NCBI GenBank assembly: GCA_025153755.1
Contig: JAOALD010000001.1
Location: 806,001 to 870,000, forward strand
Direction of reading: 5' to 3'
Length of the DNA stretch: 64,000 nt
Source of the DNA: SAR92 clade bacterium H921
GTDB taxonomy: Bacteria; Pseudomonadota; Gammaproteobacteria; Pseudomonadales; Porticoccaceae
Shown one piece after another: positions 52,359-61,375 of this stretch. How positions within the stretch are numbered: position 1 is the first letter of the stretch; every line of letters begins with the position of its first letter. A model generated the notes under the pieces. The model made no database searches, was not told the origin of the DNA, and saw only the letters and a list, made by a program, of their open reading frames with translations. The position numbers and the translations under genes are program-made.

Positions 52359-53288
52359 ATGCCTTTAGAACCAGTTACTGCCGCAATTTTGGCCCAGATC
52401 GCTGAATCTGGTGCGCCTGAGTACCACCAGTTGCCGGTTACCGAAAGTCGCCGTCTTTATACCGAGGCCCAATCAGTACCACCAACGGTTGAGGTTTACT
52501 CGGTCGAGGATTTTATGGTGCCCGGCCCAGCAGGGGATATTCCAGTGCGGCTTTACAGGCCCAGCGATAAACCAGCACCTTTGCATGTGCATTTTCACGG
52601 TGGTGGCTGGGTGATAGGTAACCTTGTTACCCATGATGCCGACTGTCGTGAGATTTGTGTAGCATCCGGTTGTATGGTTCTGGCAGTGGATTATCGACTG
52701 GCACCAGAGGATCCATTTCCCGCGGCACCAGAAGACTGTTATGCGGCAAGTGTATGGGCTGCGACTCACAGTACAGAGCTAGGCGCTTGTCCGGGCTTAA
52801 TAAGTATTGGTGGTGATTCCGCTGGCGGCAATCTAGCCGCTGTGGTGGCCTTAATGGCACGGGATCGCAAGGGCCCTGAGTTTGCTCTGCAGTTACTTCT
52901 TTATCCAATTACTGAACCCAGTATGAATAGCACTTCTTATCAGGAAAATGCGGAAGGCTACCTGCTGACCAAAACGATGATGATCTGGTTTTGGGACCAC
53001 TATTGCCCCGACATCGAACAGCGCAGCAATCCGTTGGTCAGCCCACTATTGGCAACAGATCTGTCCGGACTTCCGCCGGCGTTGGTGATTACGGCTGAAT
53101 TTGACCCTCTGCGCGATGAGGGCGAAGCCTATGCAAAGCGCTTGTCAGAGGCGGGAGTTGACGTCCAGGTGCGACGCTTTGACGGCTTTATCCACGCATT
53201 CTTTTCATTGGCAGGCGTAATTGAAGCGACCCGCGAAGCGGTCGACTTTGTAGGCATTGCTCTGCGCGAAGCCCATGGTCTGAAATGA
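52359..53288 (+). CDS. Alpha/beta hydrolase, hormone-sensitive-lipase family
   Basis: A 309-residue esterase. It has HGGGW (H80-W84) as oxyanion hole, nucleophile GDSAGG (S154), acid in EFDPLRDEG (D249) and base in GFIHAFFS (H279). No signal peptide, so cytoplasmic. It should hydrolyse short or bulky esters or lactones formed in the pathway. It starts 105 bases after the MDR gene and may share its transcript. Confidence 0.92.
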   Translation: MPLEPVTAAILAQIAESGAPEYHQLPVTESRRLYTEAQSVPPTVEVYSVEDFMVPGPAGDIPVRLYRPSDKPAPLHVHFHGGGWVIGNLVTHDADCREICVASGCMVLAVDYRLAPEDPFPAAPEDCYAASVWAATHSTELGACPGLISIGGDSAGGNLAAVVALMARDRKGPEFALQLLLYPITEPSMNSTSYQENAEGYLLTKTMMIWFWDHYCPDIEQRSNPLVSPLLATDLSGLPPALVITAEFDPLRDEGEAYAKRLSEAGVDVQVRRFDGFIHAFFSLAGVIEATREAVDFVGIALREAHGLK

Positions 53289-53325
53289 CGCAGGGCTGAG
53301 TTGCAGCGAATTTACTATCCCGCCA

Positions 53326-53532
53326 TTACAAAAATTGCGAGACCAACACAATCCCACCGATCAGTACTAGTGAGTAGAGCAGGATTTTTCCTATTGAAAA
53401 ATTCCTCTCTGACCAACTGATACGGTCATCTCGCTCAGTTTGTTTTGTAGAGGCTTTAAACTGACCGAGATAAAAGAAAATGGCCAATGAGATTACAGTC
53501 ATAGAGCCAAAAATAAGCGTATTCGCGTCCAC
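53326..53532 (-). CDS. Small two-helix membrane protein, unknown
   Basis: A 68-residue protein with hydrophobic helices at both ends (TLIFGSMTVISLAIFFYLG and ILLYSLVLIGGIVLVSQFL) around a charged middle (STKQTERDDRISWSERNF). I do not recognise the family. It starts with GTG overlapping the stop of the Bax-inhibitor-like gene by one base, so it is translated with it and could be an accessory subunit. Confidence 0.65.
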   Translation of the reverse strand: MDANTLIFGSMTVISLAIFFYLGQFKASTKQTERDDRISWSERNFSIGKILLYSLVLIGGIVLVSQFL

Positions 53533-54326
53533 TAACGGCTTCTCAGTTTAGCCAGTAGTCTGAGCATTTCAAGATAGAGCCATATCAGTGTCACCATAAG
53601 AGAAAATGCACCGAACCATTCCATATATTTAGGCGCATTCATCTCAGAGCCCTGCTCAATAAAATCAAAATCCAGGACTAGGTTAAGCGCCGCAATTGCC
53701 ACTACAAAAAGGCTAAAGCCAATACCAAAAAGGCCATTGGAATGAATAAAACCAATGCCGCCAGAACCAAACATATTCATCAGCATACTAACTAGATATA
53801 GCAGTCCAATGCCCATGGTGGCCGAGGTGATCATAAGGCGGAAGTTTTCTGTTGGCTTGACGATGCCGGTTTTATAGAGGAATAGTAACGATGCAAGGGT
53901 GCCCAGAGTCAGGCCCACCGCTTGAATAACAATCCCGGGATACTGCATTTCAAATATTCCTGAGATAGCACCTAGAAATAGTCCCTCAGCTATGGCATAC
54001 AGCGGTGCTGTCGTGCCCGCCCACTGCTTTTTAAAAATGGTTACAAGGGCTAAAATAAAGCCGACGATAGCACCGCCAAAAGCGATAGGCATAACCGTCG
54101 CTGGATTGCCGCTTTCAAAAAACATGTTCCATGTCCATGAGGCTGACAAGACCACCAGTGCCAGCAGAATACCTGTTTTGTTGACTGTTCCCTCAAGAGT
54201 CATGGTATCCGACGAAGTGGACTGAATGCCAGACGGTGAGGGTTTGACGCTATTGCCAAAGGTATCTGCATTTAACGCAGGGTTCCCTGAACGACCAAAC
54301 ATCTGTAAAGCTCTATGATTAGACAT
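53532..54326 (-). CDS. Bax inhibitor-1/YccA-like membrane protein
   Basis: A 264-residue membrane protein with about seven helices after a 40-residue soluble N-terminus. It has the family features ALVVLSASWTWNMFF, APLYAIAEGLFLGAISGIFE and the later ALNLVLDFDFIEQGSEMNAPKYMEW, whose acidic residues in related proteins form a proton-dependent latch. This is the longer COG4760-like variety. Related proteins are calcium leak channels or protease modulators; function here is unknown. It is not obviously part of the catabolic pathway. Confidence 0.9.
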   Translation of the reverse strand: MSNHRALQMFGRSGNPALNADTFGNSVKPSPSGIQSTSSDTMTLEGTVNKTGILLALVVLSASWTWNMFFESGNPATVMPIAFGGAIVGFILALVTIFKKQWAGTTAPLYAIAEGLFLGAISGIFEMQYPGIVIQAVGLTLGTLASLLFLYKTGIVKPTENFRLMITSATMGIGLLYLVSMLMNMFGSGGIGFIHSNGLFGIGFSLFVVAIAALNLVLDFDFIEQGSEMNAPKYMEWFGAFSLMVTLIWLYLEMLRLLAKLRSR

Positions 54327-54540
54327 ATTTAAATCTCGCTATTTTGACCGGTAAAAGTATCACCTCGCTAAATCCGGCTATCAAGGATTTAAGAGGCGTG
54401 AACTTGATTTTAAATCATAGCTTAAAAGTCCGGGCAACCCAATGTCCAGAGGTGAAAATTCATACCAAAGTCATCGTCCTATTTGGAATAGGCCTAGCTG
54501 AGGACGTAATTGATTATGCCGATAATTGTTTAGGAGCCAA

Positions 54541-54885
54541 TTATTTCAAAAAGAAATCAGCGCGGGGGGTGCCTGTCTCGTCATAGACTGGTTCGCAATG
54601 ATCAATACGATACTTGAGAATATCAGTGCCAAGGATCTCGTAATTATTCAAAAGTGCTAGCATATCTGTGTAGTAGTGGCTGCTCAGATGAGCGCGTAAA
54701 TCATCGACTGACTCCCAGTTTTCATGGACATAAATTCGTCCGGGGACTGCTGGATCAAGACTCCAAACATAATGACGGCAGCCTTTTTGTAAGCGGGTCT
54801 GTGCCATTAGTTCAGCGGTTTCCGGTAGTACTTTAATCGCATCTTCGGGCTTAAAGTTTACTGTGCCATTAATTATTACTGTCAT
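54541..54885 (-). CDS. ABM-fold (antibiotic biosynthesis monooxygenase-like) protein
   Basis: A 114-residue relative of the ABM protein at 49905. It has INGTVNFKPEDA, QKGCRHYVWSLDP, VHENWESVDDLRAHL and a C-terminal tail EPVYDETGTPRADFFLK. It follows the SnoaL-like gene at 54909 by 23 bases. Activity is unknown; ABM proteins range from cofactor-free oxygenases to isomerases. Confidence 0.83.
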   Translation of the reverse strand: MTVIINGTVNFKPEDAIKVLPETAELMAQTRLQKGCRHYVWSLDPAVPGRIYVHENWESVDDLRAHLSSHYYTDMLALLNNYEILGTDILKYRIDHCEPVYDETGTPRADFFLK

Positions 54886-54908
54886 TGCAATTCCTATAGA
54901 TACTGGGA

Positions 54909-55322
54909 TTACTCACCATACATAGAGTTAAAAATACGCTCTTTAAAAAACCATTGGCCATTGATTTTGATGAGCTTGTCGTCATATTGCCCTCTTGGCC
55001 GAATCTCTTCGCCGGTTAGAGTGGTGCCTACCTCGGAGGTATAGCTTCTGGCGGTGGCAGTATCACCCGTTACCTGAATGTCACCGACAGAAATAGACAT
55101 AAATATGAAGGGGAACATGGCCATACCAGCTTCCCACGAAGAGACAATAGTGTCTTTGCCACTGAGATTTTCCATGCCCGGTATTACTGGTAGCTTCCAG
55201 GCTGAGTCCTCAGCCCAGGTCGAAGACCACAGAGCCGTATCTCGCTGATTAACAGCGTCAGCGTAAATATCCATTAGTTCGCGAATAGCGAGACGATCTT
55301 CAACTGATCCTGAAAAAGGCAT
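54909..55322 (-). CDS. SnoaL/NTF2-like protein
   Basis: A 137-residue SnoaL-like protein resembling that at 50530. It has VEDRLAIRELMDIYADAVNQRDTALW, GDTATARSY and the C-terminal GQWFFKERIFNSMYGE. AGAGAGGAAAC precedes the ATG. It is divergent from the MDR gene at 55486 over about 165 bases and forms an operon with the ABM gene downstream. Confidence 0.84.
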   Translation of the reverse strand: MPFSGSVEDRLAIRELMDIYADAVNQRDTALWSSTWAEDSAWKLPVIPGMENLSGKDTIVSSWEAGMAMFPFIFMSISVGDIQVTGDTATARSYTSEVGTTLTGEEIRPRGQYDDKLIKINGQWFFKERIFNSMYGE

Positions 55323-55485
55323 AGGTTTCCTCTCTTTTAGAATTTTTATAGGTTGTAAGACTATACAGGACTGCCTTTCAAAAAAACAATCTTAGTTGAT
55401 TTTTTATCTCCAACAGAGTACCTTAAAGATTGAATTTTGATTGTCGGATTAGGGTCTGATCGACAGTCATTTAACGAAAATAAAA

Positions 55486-56508
55486 ATGAGAAAAGCCATG
55501 TCAATACAGTACAAGCAGTTATACCTTCACCAGCGCCCTATTGGGAATACCACCGACGATGATGTAAGAATGCGCACCGTCAATGTGGATGAACTAGCCG
55601 ATGGCCAACTTCTGATTAAAAACGATTATTTCTCCCTAGATCCCGCGATACGTGGCTGGATGAGTGCAGAGCCTAACTATATGCCACCCATCGGACTGGG
55701 AGAGGTTGTACGCAGTTCTACTGTGGGCACGGTGGTCGAAAGTAAGCACTCGGACTTTGCGGTTGGCGATCAGGTTTATGGTCTTAATGGTTGGGAAGAG
55801 TACAGCCTGTCCGATGGCTATTTTCTGACCAAGGTACCCGCTGACAATAAGTTTCCACTGCATTATTATTTAAGTATATTTGGGGCCGTAGGCCTGACTG
55901 CTTATTTTGGTATTACAGATTCTGCAGAGTTGAAAGCGGGCGACACCTTGCTGATGAGTGCCGCTGCAGGTGCTGTGGGTTCTCTGGGCGGCCAGTTGGC
56001 AAAAAACATGGGTTGTCGCGTTGTGGGTCTCGCTGGCACAGATGAAAAGTGTCAGTGGCTTAAAGATGAGCTGGGCTTTGATGGGGTTATTAATTACAAA
56101 ACTGAGTCTGGAAATCTAGAAGCTGCGATTCGCGCCGAATGTCCTGATGGTGTGGATGTCTTTTTTGACAATGTCGGTGGTGAAACTCTGGATGCTGCAC
56201 TGCTAAACCTTCGGGATAACGCGAGAATTGTTTTCTGCGGCTCTATATCTAGTTACAACGCCTCTGAGCCAGTTCCTGGTCCTTATAACTACTGGCAGAT
56301 ACTTGCTAAGAACGCTGTTGTAAAAGGCTTTTTGGTCAGTGCCTATTTTGATCGTTTTGAATCCGGTGCCGCCGCACTCGCCGAACTGCTAGTCGACGAG
56401 AAAATTGACTTCAAATATCAAATTGTAGAAGGCTTTGACAATACCCTGTCGGCCTTTCACAAGTTGTTTGACGGTAGCAACACCGGCAAGCTGATGTTGA
56501 AAGTTTAG
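55486..56508 (+). CDS. Zinc-free MDR NADP-dependent oxidoreductase
   Basis: A 340-residue reductase like the one at 36388. It has RGWMSAEPNYMPPIGLGEVVRSSTVG near residue 58, GLTAYFGI, the Rossmann AAAGAVGSLGGQLAKNMG near 163, FFDNVGGETLDAAL and the terminal GSNTGKLMLKV. ATG 55486 or ATG 55498 could be the start; neither has a strong RBS. It is divergent from SnoaL/ABM genes, followed 4 bases later by an SDR. Confidence 0.9.
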   Translation: MRKAMSIQYKQLYLHQRPIGNTTDDDVRMRTVNVDELADGQLLIKNDYFSLDPAIRGWMSAEPNYMPPIGLGEVVRSSTVGTVVESKHSDFAVGDQVYGLNGWEEYSLSDGYFLTKVPADNKFPLHYYLSIFGAVGLTAYFGITDSAELKAGDTLLMSAAAGAVGSLGGQLAKNMGCRVVGLAGTDEKCQWLKDELGFDGVINYKTESGNLEAAIRAECPDGVDVFFDNVGGETLDAALLNLRDNARIVFCGSISSYNASEPVPGPYNYWQILAKNAVVKGFLVSAYFDRFESGAAALAELLVDEKIDFKYQIVEGFDNTLSAFHKLFDGSNTGKLMLKV

Positions 56509-56512
56509 GTTT

Positions 56513-57280
56513 GTGGCAAAGCAAAGGCTATTAGGAAAGCGAGCTATAATCACTGGTGGTGCTACCGGCATTGGTTATGGTATCGCTCTGCGATTTATTG
56601 CCGAGGGGGCGACTGTGATTATCACCGACATAGATAAACTCGGTGGTACACAGGCCGCTCAAAGACTGGGGCCAGACTGTGAATTTGTGCATCATGACGT
56701 TGCAGTTTCAGAGCAATGGGACAATGTTTTTGCTATTGCGGCGGCTAGATTTTCTGGTCTGGACATCATGGCAAATGTTGCCGGCGTTACGCTCATGGGT
56801 ACGATTGAAGATATGGATGTTGAGACCTGGGACAAAACTATGGGGATCAATGTTCGTAGCTGTTTTTTAGGCTGTCAGGGTGCAATCAAGTTAATGAAAA
56901 ACGATGGCGGCGGCGCGATTATCAATATGGCCTCGGTGTCCTCGTTTAAAGCCCAGCCTGAATTAGTGGCCTACAATGCCTCTAAAGCTGGAGTGGACAT
57001 GATGACCAAATCTGTGGCTCTGCACTGTGCTCGCAGTGGTTACGGTATAAATGTGAATTCAATTAATCCCGGAGTTATCCAGACCGATATGCTAACAAAG
57101 GTGGTCAGCCAGGTGGAAAATGGTGATGCTCTGATGGATAGCTATAAAGCCATGCATCCGATTGGCCGTATTGGTGAGCCGGCTGATGTGGCTGCTATGG
57201 CAGTTTATTTGGCCAGCGAAGAGGCTTCATTTATTACCGGCGCTGCATTTACTGTGGATGGTGCTCTGGGTCTTAACTAA
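56513..57280 (+). CDS. SDR family oxidoreductase
   Basis: A 255-residue SDR with TGGATGIG near residue 13, ITDIDK after the second strand (NAD-type), NVAGVTL in place of NNAG, catalytic Y154/K158 (YNASK) and NSINPGVIQTDM. GTG start 4 bases after the MDR stop, so it is translated with it. The MDR-SDR pair may carry out consecutive reductions or oxidations of one intermediate. Confidence 0.9.
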   Translation: MAKQRLLGKRAIITGGATGIGYGIALRFIAEGATVIITDIDKLGGTQAAQRLGPDCEFVHHDVAVSEQWDNVFAIAAARFSGLDIMANVAGVTLMGTIEDMDVETWDKTMGINVRSCFLGCQGAIKLMKNDGGGAIINMASVSSFKAQPELVAYNASKAGVDMMTKSVALHCARSGYGINVNSINPGVIQTDMLTKVVSQVENGDALMDSYKAMHPIGRIGEPADVAAMAVYLASEEASFITGAAFTVDGALGLN

Positions 57281-57301
57281 ATATTGAGAGGAGATAGAAT
57301 A

Positions 57302-57721
57302 ATGACAGAAGAGTTTAGAGAGGGCGGATGTCTGTGTGGTCAGGTGCGCTACAAGGTGCCGGCACAGCCAGTAGACACCATAATTTGTCATTGCAAAAAC
57401 TGTCAAAAACAGGCCGGCAGTGCATTTTCTGTGGTGTCTTTTTTCCCTAGGGACAGTCTTGAATTGAATGGTGAATTACAGACCTTCGAAGATAAAGGTA
57501 CCAGCGGTCAAAAGGTTTACCGTCGCTTCTGTGGCAGCTGTGGTTCGCCAGTAATAACTGATACAGACGATGCGCCGGGCATGGGTTTAATATTTATTAA
57601 GGCAGGTACTCTTGATGAGGTGGATGATTTAAAGCCATCTTTGCATGTTTGGGCGGATAGTAAACACTGCTGGCTAACGCTGGCTGATGATCAGGTTCAA
57701 GTTCCCAGGCAGGACTTTTAA
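57302..57721 (+). CDS. GFA/CENP-V family zinc protein
   Basis: A 139-residue Mss4-fold protein. Zinc cysteines lie in GGCLCGQVRY (C10, C12), CHCKNCQKQAGSAF and FCGSCGSPV. The family name comes from glutathione-dependent formaldehyde-activating enzyme, but most members have no proved role. ATG 57302 with AGGAG upstream is preferred to the in-frame start at 57284. It ends the MDR-SDR operon; a terminator follows. Confidence 0.87.
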   Translation: MTEEFREGGCLCGQVRYKVPAQPVDTIICHCKNCQKQAGSAFSVVSFFPRDSLELNGELQTFEDKGTSGQKVYRRFCGSCGSPVITDTDDAPGMGLIFIKAGTLDEVDDLKPSLHVWADSKHCWLTLADDQVQVPRQDF

Positions 57722-57753
57722 GCGTTGCAATCATCAACGAGTTACCATAAGAG

Positions 57754-57781
57754 GGCCTCCCAAGCAGGGTAGGCCTTTTTT
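57754..57781 (+). terminator. Rho-independent terminator after the GFA gene
   Basis: GGCCTCCC (57754-57761) pairs with GGG-T-AGGCC (57767-57775) with one bulged T and a 5-base loop, followed by six T (57776-57781). The T run overlaps the stop region of the convergent alcohol dehydrogenase gene. Confidence 0.8.
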
Positions 57782-58886
57782 ATTCTCCATCGAAAATAAG
57801 AACAGGCTTAACGCATTCACCCTCATGCTGAGCCTCAATTGCCTCATTAATCTGATCGAAAGGGTAGGTAGTGATCAGGCGGTCAAAGGGGAAGCTACCA
57901 TTTTCATAATGGTCCAGTAGCAGTGGAATAAATTGTTGCGGGTCCACTTCCCCCTCACAAATCCCACGAATTTTCTGTCCGGTGAGAAGCATACTGGGGT
58001 TAAAGGTGGGCAGCGGTGAATCCTGACTTGAGGTACCTACAAGGCCCAGTTCCCCGCGAGGTGCTAATGCGGCTATGGCGCCTTCGATAACCTTTGCTAT
58101 ACCGGTGGTGTCGAATCCGTAGTTAACACCCATCTCACAGATTTCACCAATAGATAGTTGGGTGTCGCTGGCGGCGGGGTCAATTACATGGGTTGCACCC
58201 AGTGATAGGGCCAATTGCCGCCTGCTCTCCATAGGTTCAACTAGGATAATAGTTGAGCATTCTTGGATCACGGCACCCATTACGGCTGCTAGGCCGACAC
58301 TCCCTCCACCATATATGGCAATACTAGAACCAGCATCGCAGGCCAGTGCGTGCATAATGCTCCCTGCGCCTGTTTGAATACCGCAACCCAGAGGCCCGAG
58401 CAGTTCAATAGGCAAGTCTTTATTAACCTTGACCGTATTGCTCTCGCTGGCTAACGCATAACTGGCAAAAGAAGATTGGTTAAAAAAATGAGCTGACACT
58501 TGACTGCCCTGATCTGAAACTGGACTACTGCCGTCAGTGCGGGTGCCCATTACATTGAGTGGCACGAAGCTTTCACAGTAGGCCGGGCTGTCAGACTTGC
58601 ACCGGGAGCATTGCCTGCAAGAGGCAAAAGATAGAACAACATGATCACCGACACCGACGCTAGTCACGCCGCTACCAATTTTTTCCACAATCCCAGAGCC
58701 CTCATGCCCCAATACCGAGGGGTAGCGTGGCGGCAGCATACCAGCTTTGGCAAAGAGATCTGTATGACAGACCCCAACCCCTTTGATTTTTACCAGAATT
58801 TCATATTCTCGAGGAGGCTCTAGTTGCACACTTTTTATCTTGAATGGCTGGTCGGCTGCTACTGCAACGGCTGCTTCAATATCCAT
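57780..58886 (-). CDS. Zinc-dependent alcohol dehydrogenase (aryl-alcohol type MDR)
   Basis: A 368-residue NAD-dependent ADH. Catalytic zinc ligand C40 lies in GVCHTDL, followed by GHEGSGIVE. The structural zinc cysteines are in CRQCSRCKSDSPAYC, and the Rossmann motif is YGGGSVGLA near residue 195, followed by a glutamate (VEP, NAD-type). The C-terminal part resembles benzyl/terpene alcohol dehydrogenases. Likely oxidises a primary or allylic alcohol made by the oxygenases. Convergent with the GFA gene. Confidence 0.91.
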   Translation of the reverse strand: MDIEAAVAVAADQPFKIKSVQLEPPREYEILVKIKGVGVCHTDLFAKAGMLPPRYPSVLGHEGSGIVEKIGSGVTSVGVGDHVVLSFASCRQCSRCKSDSPAYCESFVPLNVMGTRTDGSSPVSDQGSQVSAHFFNQSSFASYALASESNTVKVNKDLPIELLGPLGCGIQTGAGSIMHALACDAGSSIAIYGGGSVGLAAVMGAVIQECSTIILVEPMESRRQLALSLGATHVIDPAASDTQLSIGEICEMGVNYGFDTTGIAKVIEGAIAALAPRGELGLVGTSSQDSPLPTFNPSMLLTGQKIRGICEGEVDPQQFIPLLLDHYENGSFPFDRLITTYPFDQINEAIEAQHEGECVKPVLIFDGE

Positions 58887-59199
58887 AGATCCTTACCTAA
58901 TAGGTTTAGCTCAGGCGCCTACTCATTGCTTTGCATAGCGAACTGCAGGACAGTCTTACATCCAAGATGTTAGCACCATGTATTTACACTCAACATTATC
59001 AAAATAGATACCTTGGCAAAGCCTGACAGGCTATACGCAGATTGCTATTTAGTGCTATCAGGTATGAATGTGACAGGACAGGTTCGGTCTAGCCAAAAAA
59101 CGAGCAGGAGTAATTGGTTTTTATGAGTTAGCAGAGGGCGACCATCTGCCCACTCGTGCAGAACTCTTAGGGGGCCGCTGAGGCTATTGAATGAATTGA
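58887..59199. other. Intergenic region between ADH and GST genes
   Basis: 313 bases with no supported gene. It precedes the ADH on minus and follows the GST. I found no clear promoter, hairpin or strong palindrome. Confidence 0.5.
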
Positions 59200-60042
59200 C
59201 TAGTCGAAGTCGCTGGCACTATGACGATCGCGCAGTTGTCGCTTCTTGTCGCCCCAGACTCGATTGACTCGCAGGCCGCGTTGCACCGCTTCACGGTTCT
59301 GGATTGTTTCAGCCCAGCGGAGCACATTGCTGTAGCTTTTCACGTCTAAAAACTCCTGCGCGTTATACAGAGAGCCTGAGACTAACATGCCGTACCAGGG
59401 TTGTGTGGCCATATCGGCAATTGTGTAATCGTCACCAGCTAAAAACTCACGGCTCGCCAATGTCTGATCAAGCACATCTAGTTGACGTTTTACTTCCATT
59501 GCATATCTATTGATAGGATATTCAAGCTTTTCTGGTGCATAGGCATAAAAATGCCCAAAGCCGCCGCCGAGAAAGGCAGCACTGCCCATTTGCCAAAATA
59601 GCCAAGAAAGGCACTCGGTACGCTGAACGCCGCTGGAGGGCAAGAACGCATCAAACTTCTCTGCCAAGTAAACCAGTATAGCTCCTGATTCAAATACGCG
59701 GGTTGGCTCCGGTGTGCTGTGATCAAACAGTGCCGGTATTTTAGAGTTAGGGTTAATCGCGACAAAGCCGCTACCGAATTGCTCGCCTGAACCTATGTCA
59801 ATGAGCCAGGAATCGTACTCTGCGTCGTTGAACCCAAGTGCCAATAGCTCCTCAAACATCACGGTTACCTTGACACCGTTGGGAGTACCAAGAGAATAGA
59901 GTTGATGAGGATGCTCGCCAATAGGCAACTCATTGTGGTGAGTGGCGCCAGATACGGGGCGATTGATATTGGCAAACTTGCCGCCATTATCTTTCTCCCA
60001 TTTCCAGACTTTAGGGGGGACATAGGTACTTTTTATGCTCAT
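59200..60042 (-). CDS. yghU: Glutathione S-transferase, YghU type
   Basis: A 280-residue thiol:disulfide-exchange GST resembling E. coli YghU. The leader YVPPKVWKWEKDNGGKFANINRPVSG precedes a thioredoxin-like domain (LYSLGTPNGVKVTVMFEEL, NPNSKIPALFD) and an all-helical C-terminal domain. ATG 60042 matches the family start; the frame runs on to 60087. It likely acts on glutathione disulfides or peroxides and may protect against reactive intermediates of the oxygenases. Confidence 0.92.
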   Translation of the reverse strand: MSIKSTYVPPKVWKWEKDNGGKFANINRPVSGATHHNELPIGEHPHQLYSLGTPNGVKVTVMFEELLALGFNDAEYDSWLIDIGSGEQFGSGFVAINPNSKIPALFDHSTPEPTRVFESGAILVYLAEKFDAFLPSSGVQRTECLSWLFWQMGSAAFLGGGFGHFYAYAPEKLEYPINRYAMEVKRQLDVLDQTLASREFLAGDDYTIADMATQPWYGMLVSGSLYNAQEFLDVKSYSNVLRWAETIQNREAVQRGLRVNRVWGDKKRQLRDRHSASDFD

Positions 60043-60354
60043 TTTGAACCGAGGCTCCAGATACTTAAATCGATGCTTATCAGGCACTGCTATTGTCAGC
60101 CGGCGAAGGACTGGCTTTGGCGTACAAGCCTTGGCTGACTAGAAGATGCCGCATATTATAACAAAAGTCAGAAAACAAGAAGGGCACAATGGTGAGCTAA
60201 GAGTATGGTTTTTATTGGTAGTCCCCAAGGTATGGCTGATTAACTTGGTTAGGGATTAAGTGAGTAAATGGTCGGTATTTTAGTCCCAAAGGCTAGAGCG
60301 TTCAGTTCGAACAATTAGAGTCCCTATCGCATCATCGCGCCTCAACGATCCTTT

Positions 60355-61368
60355 TCAAAGATCGATTTTAACTAGCGCTTTGCCCACAGTGTTGCCCGAC
60401 ATGAGGTCACAAAATGCTTTTGGGGTGTTAGCGAAACCCTCAGTAATGTTCTCGATTACAGTAATATCTCCCGCTCCTATCCATTTTTCAAGCTGAGCCA
60501 TTGCCGCCGGAACCTTAGATTGATAGGTGGGGAGTAAAAATCCCTGCATAGTCAGTTGTCGAGATACCATTTCCCAAAGATTGGTAACAGGGTTTGGGTT
60601 ATCAGTACGATTGTAATCGGAGATCATGCCACAACCTACAATACGCCCATAGACTTTCATAGCTGGCAACATAGCATTTAGAACGGGACCGCCGACGTTA
60701 TCAAAGTATATATCTGCGCCCTCAGGTATCAGCCTGGTGACTGCGGCGGTAACATCATCAGTCTTGTAGTTAACAGCAGCGTCAAAACCAAACTTGTCTA
60801 CGATGAGTTTAGCCTTTTCATCACTGCCAACAATACCGATAACTGTGCAACCACAGAGTTTGGCGATCTGCCCGGCCATACTGCCGGTGGCGCCGGCGGC
60901 GGCACTCACCACAACAGTTTGCCCAGACTGAATTTGGCCAACTTCATGGAGCCCAATATAGGCTGTAGCACCTGCTCCTCCAAGTGAACCCACATAGTAG
61001 GAGAGGGGTATGCCATTGTGTGGTTGAAGCTTTTCTAGCAAGATAGCGTCACTGTGACAGATTGAATAGTCTTCCCAATGGTTCAGTGCAAATACATATT
61101 CACCTTCAGCAAAATCTGAGTTGCGAGATTTGATAACCCGGCCTACTGAAGGGCCCCGAATCACACCACCGATAGGGATTGGCTCAAAGTAGTTGGCCTT
61201 GCCATCGACCCAGCCGCGAATAGCGGGCTCCATTGAGAAATACATATTACGCAGTAAGAACTCCCCCTCACTAGGCGCAGGTATTGGGCCTTCGGAAAGA
61301 GCAAAGTTTTCTGGTTGCGCGGCATCGCTGACATATGAGGCAAGAATAATCTGGCGATTGTGTGGCAT
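60355..61368 (-). CDS. Zinc-free MDR NADP-dependent oxidoreductase
   Basis: A 337-residue paralogue of the other three MDR reductases. It has RGWVDGKANYFEPIPIGGVIRGPSVG near residue 50, GATAYIGL, AAAGATGSMAGQ near residue 155, YFDNVGGPVLNAML and the terminal SGNTVGKALVKI. It is the last gene of a minus-strand operon, 7 bases after the Rieske ferredoxin, and so is tied to the third Rieske oxygenase. Confidence 0.9.
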   Translation of the reverse strand: MPHNRQIILASYVSDAAQPENFALSEGPIPAPSEGEFLLRNMYFSMEPAIRGWVDGKANYFEPIPIGGVIRGPSVGRVIKSRNSDFAEGEYVFALNHWEDYSICHSDAILLEKLQPHNGIPLSYYVGSLGGAGATAYIGLHEVGQIQSGQTVVVSAAAGATGSMAGQIAKLCGCTVIGIVGSDEKAKLIVDKFGFDAAVNYKTDDVTAAVTRLIPEGADIYFDNVGGPVLNAMLPAMKVYGRIVGCGMISDYNRTDNPNPVTNLWEMVSRQLTMQGFLLPTYQSKVPAAMAQLEKWIGAGDITVIENITEGFANTPKAFCDLMSGNTVGKALVKIDL

Positions 61369-61375
61369 GGCTAAC

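Noticed and set aside
54344-54586. 80-codon plus-strand frame between the Bax-inhibitor-like and ABM genes
   Set aside because: It overlaps the ABM gene end, has no convincing RBS and no recognised protein features.
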